DNA of 64,000 bases, from contig JADGEH010000009.1 in the NCBI GenBank assembly GCA_016744475.1, positions 1 to 64,000 on the forward strand. The letters run 5' to 3'. The notes under the pieces were generated by a model. That model was not told the origin of the DNA. It did not search any database and saw only the letters and a program-made list of their open reading frames with translations. Positions 35,909 to 44,789 of the stretch are shown one piece after another. This DNA is from Thiotrichales bacterium. Lineage in GTDB: Bacteria > Pseudomonadota > Gammaproteobacteria > Beggiatoales > Beggiatoaceae. A program made the translations under genes and the position numbers. The stretch's first letter is position 1; each line of letters begins with the position of its first letter.

Positions 35909-36697
35909 ATGATGAGACTTTTTGTAGATGTGGGTAATAGCTGTTGTAAATGGGCCTTTTCAAGCCAGCAGGGTTTATCAGCTCAGCAAAGCATGGACTA
36001 TACCGCCGATACTCTGCTCATGAGGTTAGATACACATTGGCAAAACTGGGCACAGGTGCCAACTTCAGTGTGGGTATCGAATGTGGCGGGAAACGAGATT
36101 CGCACTTTATTGCAACAATGGATGGCGCAACATTGGCAGTGCTCGGTGGTCTTTGCGCACACTGAAACACGAGCTTGCGGTGTAGTGAATGGGTATGAGC
36201 AGCCACAGCAATTAGGTGTGGATCGCTGGCTGGCATTGTTGGGCGCACATCAGCTTAATCCCGAAGGGCGCTGTCTGGTGGTGGATTGTGGGACAGCGGT
36301 GACGCTGGATGTGCTTAATCAGCACGGTGAACATCAAGGCGGATGGATTTTACCGGGTTTGCAGATGATGCGCTCAGGCTTACAAAAAAATGCTCATGCA
36401 CTGCAACATCTGGCTGTTGAAGGAAAGGATGAGACGGTGCAAACCCTTGCTAGGCCACCTGGTTTTTTACCCGCTAAAAATACCCAGGACGGTATATTCT
36501 TTGGTACGCTATATGCCGTTATTAGCTTAGTCACGCAGGTATGGAACACGGTTTCAATGAACGGAAAATGGCCATTAAGTATTTTTTTGACGGGTGGAGC
36601 AGCACTGGAAGTGTATCCACATTTACCCATGTTATGTCGGCATGAGCCAGAACTGGTCTTAAAGGGTTTGGCCTACTGGGCGGGAGAGCGTGCATGA
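35909..36697 (+). CDS. coaX: Type III pantothenate kinase
   Basis: 262 residues (ATG at 35909, with another directly after at 35912). Phosphorylates pantothenate in the first step of coenzyme A synthesis; the type III enzyme is of the ASKHA fold. Visible: FVDVGNSCCKWAF at the N-terminus (phosphate 1, catalytic Asp), QLGVDRWLALLGA, LVVDCGTAVTLDVL (phosphate 2), GGWILPGLQMMRSGL and FLTGGAA. The SPOR-domain gene overlaps its stop by 4 bp. The usual birA gene upstream is absent; the gene begins after a divergent promoter region shared with FIST. Confidence 0.93.
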   Translation: MMRLFVDVGNSCCKWAFSSQQGLSAQQSMDYTADTLLMRLDTHWQNWAQVPTSVWVSNVAGNEIRTLLQQWMAQHWQCSVVFAHTETRACGVVNGYEQPQQLGVDRWLALLGAHQLNPEGRCLVVDCGTAVTLDVLNQHGEHQGGWILPGLQMMRSGLQKNAHALQHLAVEGKDETVQTLARPPGFLPAKNTQDGIFFGTLYAVISLVTQVWNTVSMNGKWPLSIFLTGGAALEVYPHLPMLCRHEPELVLKGLAYWAGERA

Positions 36698-38169
36698 GAT
36701 TTCTAGCCTTGTTATTGTTGTTGATCAATGTGTTAGCCTTTGCTTATTGGCACATGTTTGATCCACCACCGCCCCCAGAGCAGGTCTATATCTCTTCTTA
36801 TTTGCCTGAAGGCGTGAAACCGCTCCAGTTATTATCTGAAACTGATAAACCGATGGCTGCTGCCCTGCTGGCAGAGAATCATGCAGCAACCCCGGTTACA
36901 ACATCCACAGCATCCATTGAACCTCCTCCAAGCCCGACACCTGCTCCCGAATCCGAAGCAGCAGCGCCTGTAGATACAGCCAGCACAACGGAAGAAGCAC
37001 AGCCTGTTGAACCTTTAGTGGCAGTCGCCGAAGTGCTAGACACTCAATTTTCTGATGAAAACACTAACACCCCTGCTGACACTGTAGACACACCAGAGAC
37101 TCAAGATAATTCATCGCAAATGTTGTCTGATGTTGAAACCGAGGCTTTGTTGGCGGCTATTCAGGGTCTTCCTGTCCCTCCTGAAAAATCTGAAAAAAAT
37201 GAGACTCAGCCTTCAGCAGCACCAGACACGGCTCAACCTTTGGTGAAGGGACAGCGCTTATCCGATACTGTGGCTCGCAGTTTTTCCCGTTTGGGACAAT
37301 TTCGCATGACCAAGGTGAAAAAATTAGACAGCAAAACCCTGCTGGCAGCGAATATGCCTGAACGTCAATTTTTATCTTCAACGCCTTTAGCTTCGCCAGA
37401 TGCCCCCGCTGCTCAGCCTCAAGTGATTCAAGGCTTGCCCAGCACGCAGTTTCAGCCTATTCAGCATGGCAGCAGCATCTTGCAAGTGCCCTCCGCCATT
37501 GCCCAATTAAACACCCGCACAAGCTCCCTAGCCTCTGCGCCCTCTACCGCAAAAACCTTGTCAGCCTTAGCCGCACATCCAGTGACTTTACCGCTCACGG
37601 CTTTAAAACCTAAACCGACGGCGGCTAAGTTATCAACAGCCCCTTCCATCACACCCAGTCCCCAGCAAAAAACCACGACAACACCTTCCTCACGCAGTCA
37701 TAGTCAGAAAACAGTGTGTTTCCGCACCGGGATTTTTAAGCAGCGCAGTACGGCTGAAAAAGCCTTACAGTGGTTACAAAATAGAGGCGTGAAGGCCACC
37801 TTAAAAACGCATGGACAGCAGGAAAAAACCGGCACCTGGTTATATCTTCCACCGTTTAGAAACCGTACCTTAGCGCGACAAGCAGAACAAGAATTAGCCC
37901 GTCGTGGTGTGCGGGATTATTATTTAATGACGAAGGCACCGTGGAATAATGCGATTTCTTTGGGCGTATTTAGCACGGAAAGCAATGCAACCCGGCGTTT
38001 AGCAGAATTGAAGCAAAGAGGTTATTATAATGTGAGAGTGCAGCATCGTTATAAGGGCGATAATAGCTATAAACTGGATTTACGGCTGTTGGAAAAATCT
38101 AAAGATACCTTGAAATCTTTTGCGAATGCCTTTAAGGTGCTGACTCCAAGGCCAATTAATTGCCAATAG
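36694..38169 (+). CDS. SPOR-domain membrane protein
   Basis: 491 residues. A membrane helix at about 2-20 (FLALLLLLINVLAFAYW) is followed by a very long Pro/Ala/Thr-rich linker (about 60-340). The C-terminal SPOR domain (about 345-415, VCFRTGIFKQRSTAEKALQW, continuing with a second repeat-like stretch NAISLGVFSTESNATRRL) should bind peptidoglycan denuded of peptides, which targets such proteins to the division septum. The gene overlaps coaX by 4 bp, as commonly seen for this pair. The linker probably spans the periplasm. Sequence identity in the linker is uninformative. Confidence 0.85.
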   Translation: MRFLALLLLLINVLAFAYWHMFDPPPPPEQVYISSYLPEGVKPLQLLSETDKPMAAALLAENHAATPVTTSTASIEPPPSPTPAPESEAAAPVDTASTTEEAQPVEPLVAVAEVLDTQFSDENTNTPADTVDTPETQDNSSQMLSDVETEALLAAIQGLPVPPEKSEKNETQPSAAPDTAQPLVKGQRLSDTVARSFSRLGQFRMTKVKKLDSKTLLAANMPERQFLSSTPLASPDAPAAQPQVIQGLPSTQFQPIQHGSSILQVPSAIAQLNTRTSSLASAPSTAKTLSALAAHPVTLPLTALKPKPTAAKLSTAPSITPSPQQKTTTTPSSRSHSQKTVCFRTGIFKQRSTAEKALQWLQNRGVKATLKTHGQQEKTGTWLYLPPFRNRTLARQAEQELARRGVRDYYLMTKAPWNNAISLGVFSTESNATRRLAELKQRGYYNVRVQHRYKGDNSYKLDLRLLEKSKDTLKSFANAFKVLTPRPINCQ

Positions 38170-38211
38170 TTTCTCAGATTTAGATAATAGAAATTTTTTA
38201 GCAATTTAGAC

Positions 38212-38240
38212 TTTAGATTTTTGTTTAAGCACAGTATAAT
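38212..38240 (+). promoter_or_regulatory. tRNA-Thr promoter
   Basis: -35 tttaga at 38212-38217, 17-bp spacer, -10 TATAAT at 38235-38240. Start of transcription expected about 25 bp before the tRNA. Confidence 0.5.
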
Positions 38241-38270
38241 GCCGCTTTTTTTACAGCGCTGAAAATAAAA

Positions 38271-38344
38271 GCCCTGATAGTTAAATGGTATAACAGGTGA
38301 TTTGTAATCACTTATTGGGGGTTCGATTCCCTCTCGGGGCTCCA
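38271..38344 (+). tRNA. tRNA-Thr (anticodon TGT), CCA encoded
   Basis: 74 nt folding as a cloverleaf: acceptor gccctga / tcggggc (one T-G pair), D arm gtta/taac, anticodon arm ggtga-tttgtaa-tcact with TGT, T arm around ggttcgattcc, then T and CCA. The TAGTTAAATGGTATAAC D-arm is not the common TAGCTCAG form seen in enterobacterial tRNA-Thr. Confidence 0.88.
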
Positions 38345-38506
38345 TTTCTATATCACTGAGCCTGACAGTAAATAAATTCTCAAAATTCTCCGTTGTTACA
38401 CACAGGCTTTAAATAACAGTCCCCTAGGTTTGAGGATTAGAGAACTGAAATAACAGCTAGTTCATTTGCATCGTAATCATGTTTAAGATGCGATGAATAA
38501 ATCTAA

Positions 38507-38926
38507 ATGGGTTTGTACTTGATGACGGATAAATTGCCAACCATTGTGGTGGTGGATGATAGTTCAACCTCTATTTCACTCTATCAATTCAGCCTAGAAC
38601 CACTTGATGTAGATTTTATTGGTTTCCCCTCGCCGGATAAAGCCCTGCCTTATCTGAAAGAACATGCACCTGACTTGTTATTTTTAGATATTATTATGCC
38701 TGGGATGGACGGACTCACTTTTCTACAACGTCTACGCAGTTTACCTGCCCACAAAAATACACCTGTAGTGATGGTAACATCTAAAGATTATGCGCAAGAT
38801 CGCTATATTGCCAAGCAACTAGGCGCTTTAGATTTCCTAATAAAACCATTACGATTTAAAGAAATTCGTGAATTAGTTTATAAGCACGCTCGTGTTAAAC
38901 CCCCTCAGATTGATCCCACCGCATGA
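38507..38926 (+). CDS. Single-domain response regulator
   Basis: 139 residues (an inner ATG at 38522 is possible). It is a bare CheY-type receiver: VVVDDSSTSISLYQF (acidic pair), LLFLDIIMPGMDGL (phospho-Asp), VVMVTSKDYAQ (Thr/Ser) and FLIKPL (Lys). No output domain. It overlaps the metallo-beta-lactamase gene by 4 bp (ATGA), so phosphorylation probably controls that protein. No kinase is immediately adjacent; the hybrid kinase at 40856 is the nearest candidate, on the other strand. Confidence 0.9.
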   Translation: MGLYLMTDKLPTIVVVDDSSTSISLYQFSLEPLDVDFIGFPSPDKALPYLKEHAPDLLFLDIIMPGMDGLTFLQRLRSLPAHKNTPVVMVTSKDYAQDRYIAKQLGALDFLIKPLRFKEIRELVYKHARVKPPQIDPTA

Positions 38927-39846
38927 ATACTTTCCCTCATGATGCCTATTTACGTTTCTGGGGCGTGCGAGGTTCTTATCCAGCCCCTTTCGCCAGTCAT
39001 CTCAAAGTCGGCGGCAATACATCTTGCGTAGAAATCTATGTAGATGGACATCTTCTTGTTTGTGATGGGGGCACCGGGATTATTCCCTTCGGCAGCGCTT
39101 TAATGGGACAAAAAGAAGTTCGAGAACTGACTATTCTTTTAACCCATTATCATTGGGATCACATTTCTGGCTTACCCTTTTTTGTACCCGCTTTTGTGCC
39201 CGGTTGGAAAGTTAATTTTTTTGGCCCTGGCAATACCCCTGAAGAAATTGAAACCCGTATTTCTGGTCAAATGCAAAGCCCGTATTTTCCAGTAGAAGTC
39301 GAAACTTGGTTAGCAGATATTCATTACTTGGCTATGAATGAAGGAAAAATTAATCATGGACCTTTTTCCATTTCTCATTTTAATGTGCATCATCCTGGTA
39401 CCACCTATGGCTACCGTATTGAAGCGGCTGGAAAAACAATTATTTATGTATCCGATAATGAGCTGTCATTTATTAATCAAAATATTCAAGCTCGCGCCGA
39501 AGAAATGGATGAACAAGAATTACGATTAATTCAAGCCATGCAATCAGAAGAGCGTGATAATGCACTGCGCTATGCAAAAGATGCGGATATTTTTATTCAT
39601 GATGCTCAATATACGGTAGCCGATTACAAACAAAGGCGCAGTTGGGGGCATTCCTGCTATATAGATACGGTTGAGTTTGCCATTGATGCAGGCGTGAAAA
39701 ACCTTTACTTATTTCACGTTGATCCTAATTATCCCGATCTGAAAATTGAAGAACTACATCGTGATGCATTGCGCATTATTGATGAAAAAAAATCTTCATT
39801 GCGTTGCCATATTGCATGTGAAGGCAAGATTATACCTTTGCGCTGA
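38923..39846 (+). CDS. Metallo-beta-lactamase fold hydrolase paired with the receiver
   Basis: 307 residues. MBL-fold with LLTHYHWDHISGLPFF (HxHxDH-type: His-Tyr-His-Trp-Asp-His), the later ISHFNVHHPGTTYGYRI, IYVSDNELS (metal Asp) and IFIHDAQYTVADY, and FHVDPNYPDLK with the last His. N-terminus LRFWGVRGSYPAPF and GGNTSCVEI match the branch often found with receiver or cyclic-nucleotide domains. Possible activity: phosphodiesterase-like hydrolysis of a signal nucleotide; unproven. 4-bp overlap with the receiver gene shows a two-gene unit. No signal peptide. Confidence 0.9.
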   Translation: MNTFPHDAYLRFWGVRGSYPAPFASHLKVGGNTSCVEIYVDGHLLVCDGGTGIIPFGSALMGQKEVRELTILLTHYHWDHISGLPFFVPAFVPGWKVNFFGPGNTPEEIETRISGQMQSPYFPVEVETWLADIHYLAMNEGKINHGPFSISHFNVHHPGTTYGYRIEAAGKTIIYVSDNELSFINQNIQARAEEMDEQELRLIQAMQSEERDNALRYAKDADIFIHDAQYTVADYKQRRSWGHSCYIDTVEFAIDAGVKNLYLFHVDPNYPDLKIEELHRDALRIIDEKKSSLRCHIACEGKIIPLR

Positions 39847-39857
39847 TTTTCATTTTC

Positions 39858-40784
39858 TTACGGTACCGATACCTGTTGTAACAAGGCTTGCACCAAAGCT
39901 TGCGGGGCTAATTGTTCCTTGGTTGAAAATAAGCGATGTCCTGCCACATAAGGCAATACCATTTGTACATCCTCTGGCAACACAAAATCCCTTCCATGCA
40001 TTAAAGCCCACGCCTGCGCACTGCGCAAAATAGCAATACCCGAACGCGGTGACAAACCATTGCGATATTGTGGCGATTGACGGCTATAGCTCAAAATCGC
40101 TTGCAAATAATCGAGTAAAGCCTCCTGCACAATAATTTTAGGCACCTGTTTTTGTATGCTTAACAATTGCTGAGCATCCATCACTTCTTGCAATTGGGCG
40201 ATCATATCGCGCCGATTCTGACCTTTCAGCAAATCTCGCTCGGAACGAGCATCCGGGTATCCTAATTCAACACGCATCATAAAACGGTCTAGTTGAGATT
40301 CTGGTAAAGGAAAAGTACCAATTTGATGCATAGGATTTTGCGTGGCAAGAACAAAAAACGGGCTAGGCAACACTCGTGTTTCTCCTTCTACCGTCACTTG
40401 CTGCTCTTCCATCGCTTCTAACAAAGCACTTTGAGTTTTTGGTGTTGCGCGATTGACTTCATCAGCCAGAATCATCTGCGCAAAAATAGGCCCTTTGTGA
40501 AACTTAAATTGCCCCACTTCTCGATCATAAATAGACACACCCAAAATATCAGCGGGTAATAAATCGCTAGTAAATTGAATGCGTTGAAAACTTAATCCCA
40601 ACACTCTTGCCAATACATGTGCGAGCGTGGTTTTCCCGACACCCGGTAAATCCTCAATCAGCACATGCCCTCGTGCTAATAAGCAGGTGAGAATCAAACG
40701 AATCTGATGTTGTTTACCCAAAATAACGCGGCTTATTTCTGCGACTAGGTTATCTAAGGCTTTTTGTGTCAATTCTTGTTGCAT
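39858..40784 (-). CDS. MoxR family AAA+ ATPase (second copy)
   Basis: 308 residues. Walker A EDLPGVGKTTLAHVLA, Walker B MILADEVNRATPKTQSALLEAM, sensor VLATQNPMHQIGTFPLPESQ, LSPRSGIAILRSAQAWAL. More typical of the MoxR proteins that precede DUF58 genes, but again no DUF58, VWA or transglutaminase gene follows; on its 3' side is the convergent metallo-beta-lactamase gene, 11 bp away. It is upstream-flanked by the hybrid kinase. Distinct from the 32553 copy in sequence, so not a recent duplication. Confidence 0.9.
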   Translation of the reverse strand: MQQELTQKALDNLVAEISRVILGKQHQIRLILTCLLARGHVLIEDLPGVGKTTLAHVLARVLGLSFQRIQFTSDLLPADILGVSIYDREVGQFKFHKGPIFAQMILADEVNRATPKTQSALLEAMEEQQVTVEGETRVLPSPFFVLATQNPMHQIGTFPLPESQLDRFMMRVELGYPDARSERDLLKGQNRRDMIAQLQEVMDAQQLLSIQKQVPKIIVQEALLDYLQAILSYSRQSPQYRNGLSPRSGIAILRSAQAWALMHGRDFVLPEDVQMVLPYVAGHRLFSTKEQLAPQALVQALLQQVSVP

Positions 40785-40855
40785 AGTGTCTTTATCAACG
40801 TCATGTTCAATGGATTAACTGAAGGGTTAAAATAAGAAGCTAAGGATAAAGTATC

Positions 40856-43800
40856 TCATTGGTACAACCATACCCGCAATAGAGAAATCAATTGTTCGCT
40901 ATTAACTGGTTTGGGTAAATAATCATTAGCTCCAGCTTCTAAACATTTACTACGATCATCTTTCATCGCTTTTGCGGTTAATGCAATGATGGGTAACTTG
41001 CGCCAATGCTCCTGCGCACGAATGTTGCGCATGGTTTCATAACCATCCATTTCTGGCATCATAATATCCATCAAGACAATATCTACATCCGCTTGTTTTT
41101 CTAACAGAATTAAGGCTTGTTTACCATTCTCTGCGGCTATCACTTGCATATCTTTTTCTTCTAGCACGGCACTTAAAGCATAAACATTACGAATATCATC
41201 ATCGACCAGCAACACTTTACGGTTTTTTAAGACAGCTTCTTTATCATGCACTAAACGCAGCATATGACGTTTTTCTTCAGGTAATTTAGCTTCAATTTGA
41301 TGTAAAAACAGACTCACTTCATCGACTAAACGCTCTGGAGAATAAACTGCTTTCAATACTGCATCACCATGCCATTCATTTAAATACTGAGATTCTTTCT
41401 GGGTTAATTCACGCTCAGCATAAAAGATAAGTGGCACTTGTGCGTCTTCTTGATGATCGCGTAAATGCTGTAAAAAAGGTAGTGCTTCTTGAGCATCCAT
41501 ATCCAACACCGAACAATCAAAATGGCGTGTTTTTAATACCGCTAATGCTTTAGAGACGGTATCTGCGACTACAATGCTCACATCCTTATTATCTAACCAA
41601 TGTTTGATTTTATCAGCATGTTCTGGTCTATCAGACATCAATAGTAAATGACGCATATCTTGCTCTAAAATATGGCGAAATTTAGCAAAAGCTTCATGCA
41701 ATTGTTCCATATTGACAGGCTTTAAATAATACCCCAATGCACCCATTTGTTTAACCGTGCGCCCATGTTCTCCGGCTGAAATCACATGAATGGGAATGTG
41801 TCGAGTGGTCAAATTTTGCTTAAGCCTGTCTATCACAGTTAAACCATCGACTAAAGGTAAACCTATATCTAACATAATGGCATTAGGCATATATTGTTCT
41901 GCCATAGATAAACCATCGCGTCCATTCTCTGCCAATAAACATTGATAACCTTCATCATGTCCGGCTTGCAACAATATCTCGGCAAATTGAGGATCATCAT
42001 CAATCATCAAAATAGATTTATGTTCCGGTTTTAAATGCTCACGATCATCGACTAGCACAGAGGGTTTCTTTGATTCAGTGGGCGTGGTTTTATTTGTTTT
42101 AGCAGTAGGCATCTGTGGTGGTGGTGCAGCAAAATGATGCTGTTTTTCAGCAGAGCTTTGCTCAATTGTTTCAAGTTTTTCGGGAACATATAAAATAAAT
42201 GAACTGCCTTCATTTTCAACACTGCGCAAGCGAATATCTCCGCCGAGTAAACGCGCTAATTGGCGAGAAATAGACAAACCTAAGCCTGTGCCTCCAAAGC
42301 GACGACTGGTTGTACCATCGGCCTGTTGAAAAGCTTCAAAAATAACTTGTGCCTTATGTTTAGGAATACCAATACCCGAATCAGTAACATTAAATGCAAT
42401 ACTGTGTGTGGCATCCAAATTAAGCCCCACTAATTCCTGTAATTCATCTTGCGTGGGACGGTAAATATCTAATGTCACCGCACCTTTTTGAGTAAACTTA
42501 AAAGCATTAGAAAATAAATTCGTCAATACTTGCTGCACACGTTGAATATCAGTGGTTAAATATTTGGGTATCTGCTCAGTAACACGAATATGAAAAGCCA
42601 GTTGTTGACGTTCTGCTATAGGTTCAAATCGCTGCCGAGTGTTATCTAATAATTGCGTTAAGGCAAACTGTTCTATATGTAATTGTACTTTTCCTGCTTC
42701 TACCTTAGATAAATCGAGAATGTCATTAATTAAGGTTAATAAATCAGCACCCGCATTATGGATGGTTTGTGCTTGTTCCGTTTCTTTTTCATCTAAATGC
42801 CCCTTTTTATTATTGGCTAACATTTGCGCGAGAATTAACAAACTATTCAATGGTGTACGCAATTCGTGCGACATATTAGCCAAAAATTCAGATTTGTATT
42901 TGCTGGTTAGCTCTAATTCATCCGCTTTAGTCTGTATCGCCATTTTGGCTTTTTCAAGCTCCCGATTTTTTTGTTCAACAGAGGCTTGTTGACGTTCTAA
43001 ATCACGGGTACGCTCCTCCAATGTTTCATTGGTTTGGCGTAGCTCTTCTTGTTGAACTTGTAGTTCTTCTGATTGCGACTGTAGCTCTTCTGACTGGCTT
43101 TGTAGTGTTTCATTGCTTTCTTGTAATTCTAATTGCTGTGCTTGCATTTGTTCTTTTTGCGTGCGCAATACAGAAGATTGAGCTTCACTTTTTTCTAGTA
43201 AATTTTTCATTCTGTGACGTGACTCAGCTGTATTAATGGCAATACCTATCGTCGGCAATACCTGTTTAAGAAATTCTAGTTGCTTATCAGTAAATGGCTG
43301 AATAGAAGCTAACTCAATAACGCCTTTTACCTCATTCTCATATAAAAATGGAGCCACTAAAATCATCCTAGGCACTGATTCACCTAAACCCGATTGAATA
43401 CGAAGGTAATTTTCAGGGGGGGATTCTAAAACAAAGGTTTTGCGTTCCATAGCAGCTTGTCCCACCAAACTTTCGCCAATAGAAAATTCATGTTTATGGG
43501 TGCTGCGCCAAACATAAGCATGTGTCGCCATCATTTTTAACACGGTTTTATGCTCGTCTTCTGCACTGGGTTGCAATAAATAAAAAGCACCCACTTGCGC
43601 GTCTAAATAAGGGACTAAAAAATTAATTATATCTTCTGCTAAATTCAGTAATGTTTTATCCCCACTGCTCTGTTCACTCAATTGGCTTTGCCCTGTTTTT
43701 AACCAATTTTGTCGTGTGTTTTCTGTGGTGGCATCCCCTAGTTTACGAGCCGCATGATCCAAACTGTTTTTAATTTCTTTAAAATCTCCAATAAATTCTC

Positions 43801-44779
43801 TTTGTACGTGAATTTGCATCTCACCTTGAGAGAGATGTCCAAGTACACGGCTGGTTTCATGAATTATCTCTTGCAATTCATCTCCCATTTCATTAGTCGC
43901 TTGCTTTAATTGTGCAAAATCACCAAGGAAGTCTGTTTCAATACGAGCCGCCATTTCACCCTGAGAAAATCGTCCAAATACTTGGCTAAGTTCATGAATA
44001 GTTGATTGTAAATTATTAGCCATGCGGTTCATTTCGGATAATAGCGTTCCAATTTCATCACGAGTAATATGGTGTTGGGTTCTAGCAGTGAGATGGCCTT
44101 GTGCAATTTGTCGAGCCGTGTCTAAGGCTGCATTTAAAGGACGAGTGATGCTGCGTGATACCATCAATAAAATAATAAGAATACCGAATCCAACGAACAC
44201 AGTCGTCAATCCTACAACCCAAGCGGCTTCTTGGCGATCCTGTTCTGCATTATCACGCAAATGCAGCATATTTTTGCGATGATGGTTTTCTAGTTTTTGT
44301 AAATAATTTAAAGCCGTATGAAATATTTCATGCCCACTATTTACGAGCAATGTTAAAGAATCTTCTTTAACAAAATCTTTACTCATATTTAAAGCTTCAC
44401 TGGCTTGTCCATAAAAATCTTTCCAGTGATGATTGAATTGAACAAGGTCTTCAGGTGATTTTAATTTTAGACCCGCATAAATTTGTTCAATAGTATGGAT
44501 TTTCTGTCCAAGTTGCTGTTGAAATTGTTTAAGCTCTTTATCCAATGTGTTCATAGCTTCAACATCATAAGTGCTAGTATGGATAATTAAACGAGACCAA
44601 ATTTCCCAGCTTATTTTTTCTAACTCAGCCGTTTGTATGATGATTTCAGCATGTTCATCGACTAATTTTTTCGACATGCCTGCCAGGTGATGAATATAAA
44701 AAAAGCTTACTACTCCCACTAATATTAAACAAGAAGTGGCTATAATGGCATTCATGGTGAGTTTTGTTCGGATTTTCAT
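40856..44779 (-). CDS. Hybrid histidine kinase with HAMP, GAF and three receivers
   Basis: 1307 residues. Membrane helices at about 10-30 and 188-208 flank a helical periplasmic sensor. HAMP about 205-260 with a second HAMP-like repeat to about 345 (LSQGEMQIHVQREFIGD), GAF about 370-510, a Gln-rich coiled coil, HisKA ([20 protein letters not shown]), HATPase (GGTGLGLSISRQLARLLGG), then three receivers: about 935-1050 (ILMIDDDPQ, AIMLDIGLPL), about 1060-1170 (weakly conserved: MSDRPE, CSVLDMDA) and about 1190-1305 (VLLVDDDIRN, IVLMDIMMPEMDGY). The middle receiver has lost one residue of the acidic pair. The upstream sensor gene ends 10 bp before it; both share the HAMP-GAF module. Confidence 0.93.
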   Translation of the reverse strand: MKIRTKLTMNAIIATSCLILVGVVSFFYIHHLAGMSKKLVDEHAEIIIQTAELEKISWEIWSRLIIHTSTYDVEAMNTLDKELKQFQQQLGQKIHTIEQIYAGLKLKSPEDLVQFNHHWKDFYGQASEALNMSKDFVKEDSLTLLVNSGHEIFHTALNYLQKLENHHRKNMLHLRDNAEQDRQEAAWVVGLTTVFVGFGILIILLMVSRSITRPLNAALDTARQIAQGHLTARTQHHITRDEIGTLLSEMNRMANNLQSTIHELSQVFGRFSQGEMAARIETDFLGDFAQLKQATNEMGDELQEIIHETSRVLGHLSQGEMQIHVQREFIGDFKEIKNSLDHAARKLGDATTENTRQNWLKTGQSQLSEQSSGDKTLLNLAEDIINFLVPYLDAQVGAFYLLQPSAEDEHKTVLKMMATHAYVWRSTHKHEFSIGESLVGQAAMERKTFVLESPPENYLRIQSGLGESVPRMILVAPFLYENEVKGVIELASIQPFTDKQLEFLKQVLPTIGIAINTAESRHRMKNLLEKSEAQSSVLRTQKEQMQAQQLELQESNETLQSQSEELQSQSEELQVQQEELRQTNETLEERTRDLERQQASVEQKNRELEKAKMAIQTKADELELTSKYKSEFLANMSHELRTPLNSLLILAQMLANNKKGHLDEKETEQAQTIHNAGADLLTLINDILDLSKVEAGKVQLHIEQFALTQLLDNTRQRFEPIAERQQLAFHIRVTEQIPKYLTTDIQRVQQVLTNLFSNAFKFTQKGAVTLDIYRPTQDELQELVGLNLDATHSIAFNVTDSGIGIPKHKAQVIFEAFQQADGTTSRRFGGTGLGLSISRQLARLLGGDIRLRSVENEGSSFILYVPEKLETIEQSSAEKQHHFAAPPPQMPTAKTNKTTPTESKKPSVLVDDREHLKPEHKSILMIDDDPQFAEILLQAGHDEGYQCLLAENGRDGLSMAEQYMPNAIMLDIGLPLVDGLTVIDRLKQNLTTRHIPIHVISAGEHGRTVKQMGALGYYLKPVNMEQLHEAFAKFRHILEQDMRHLLLMSDRPEHADKIKHWLDNKDVSIVVADTVSKALAVLKTRHFDCSVLDMDAQEALPFLQHLRDHQEDAQVPLIFYAERELTQKESQYLNEWHGDAVLKAVYSPERLVDEVSLFLHQIEAKLPEEKRHMLRLVHDKEAVLKNRKVLLVDDDIRNVYALSAVLEEKDMQVIAAENGKQALILLEKQADVDIVLMDIMMPEMDGYETMRNIRAQEHWRKLPIIALTAKAMKDDRSKCLEAGANDYLPKPVNSEQLISLLRVWLYQ

Positions 44780-44789
44780 GCAATGTCCT

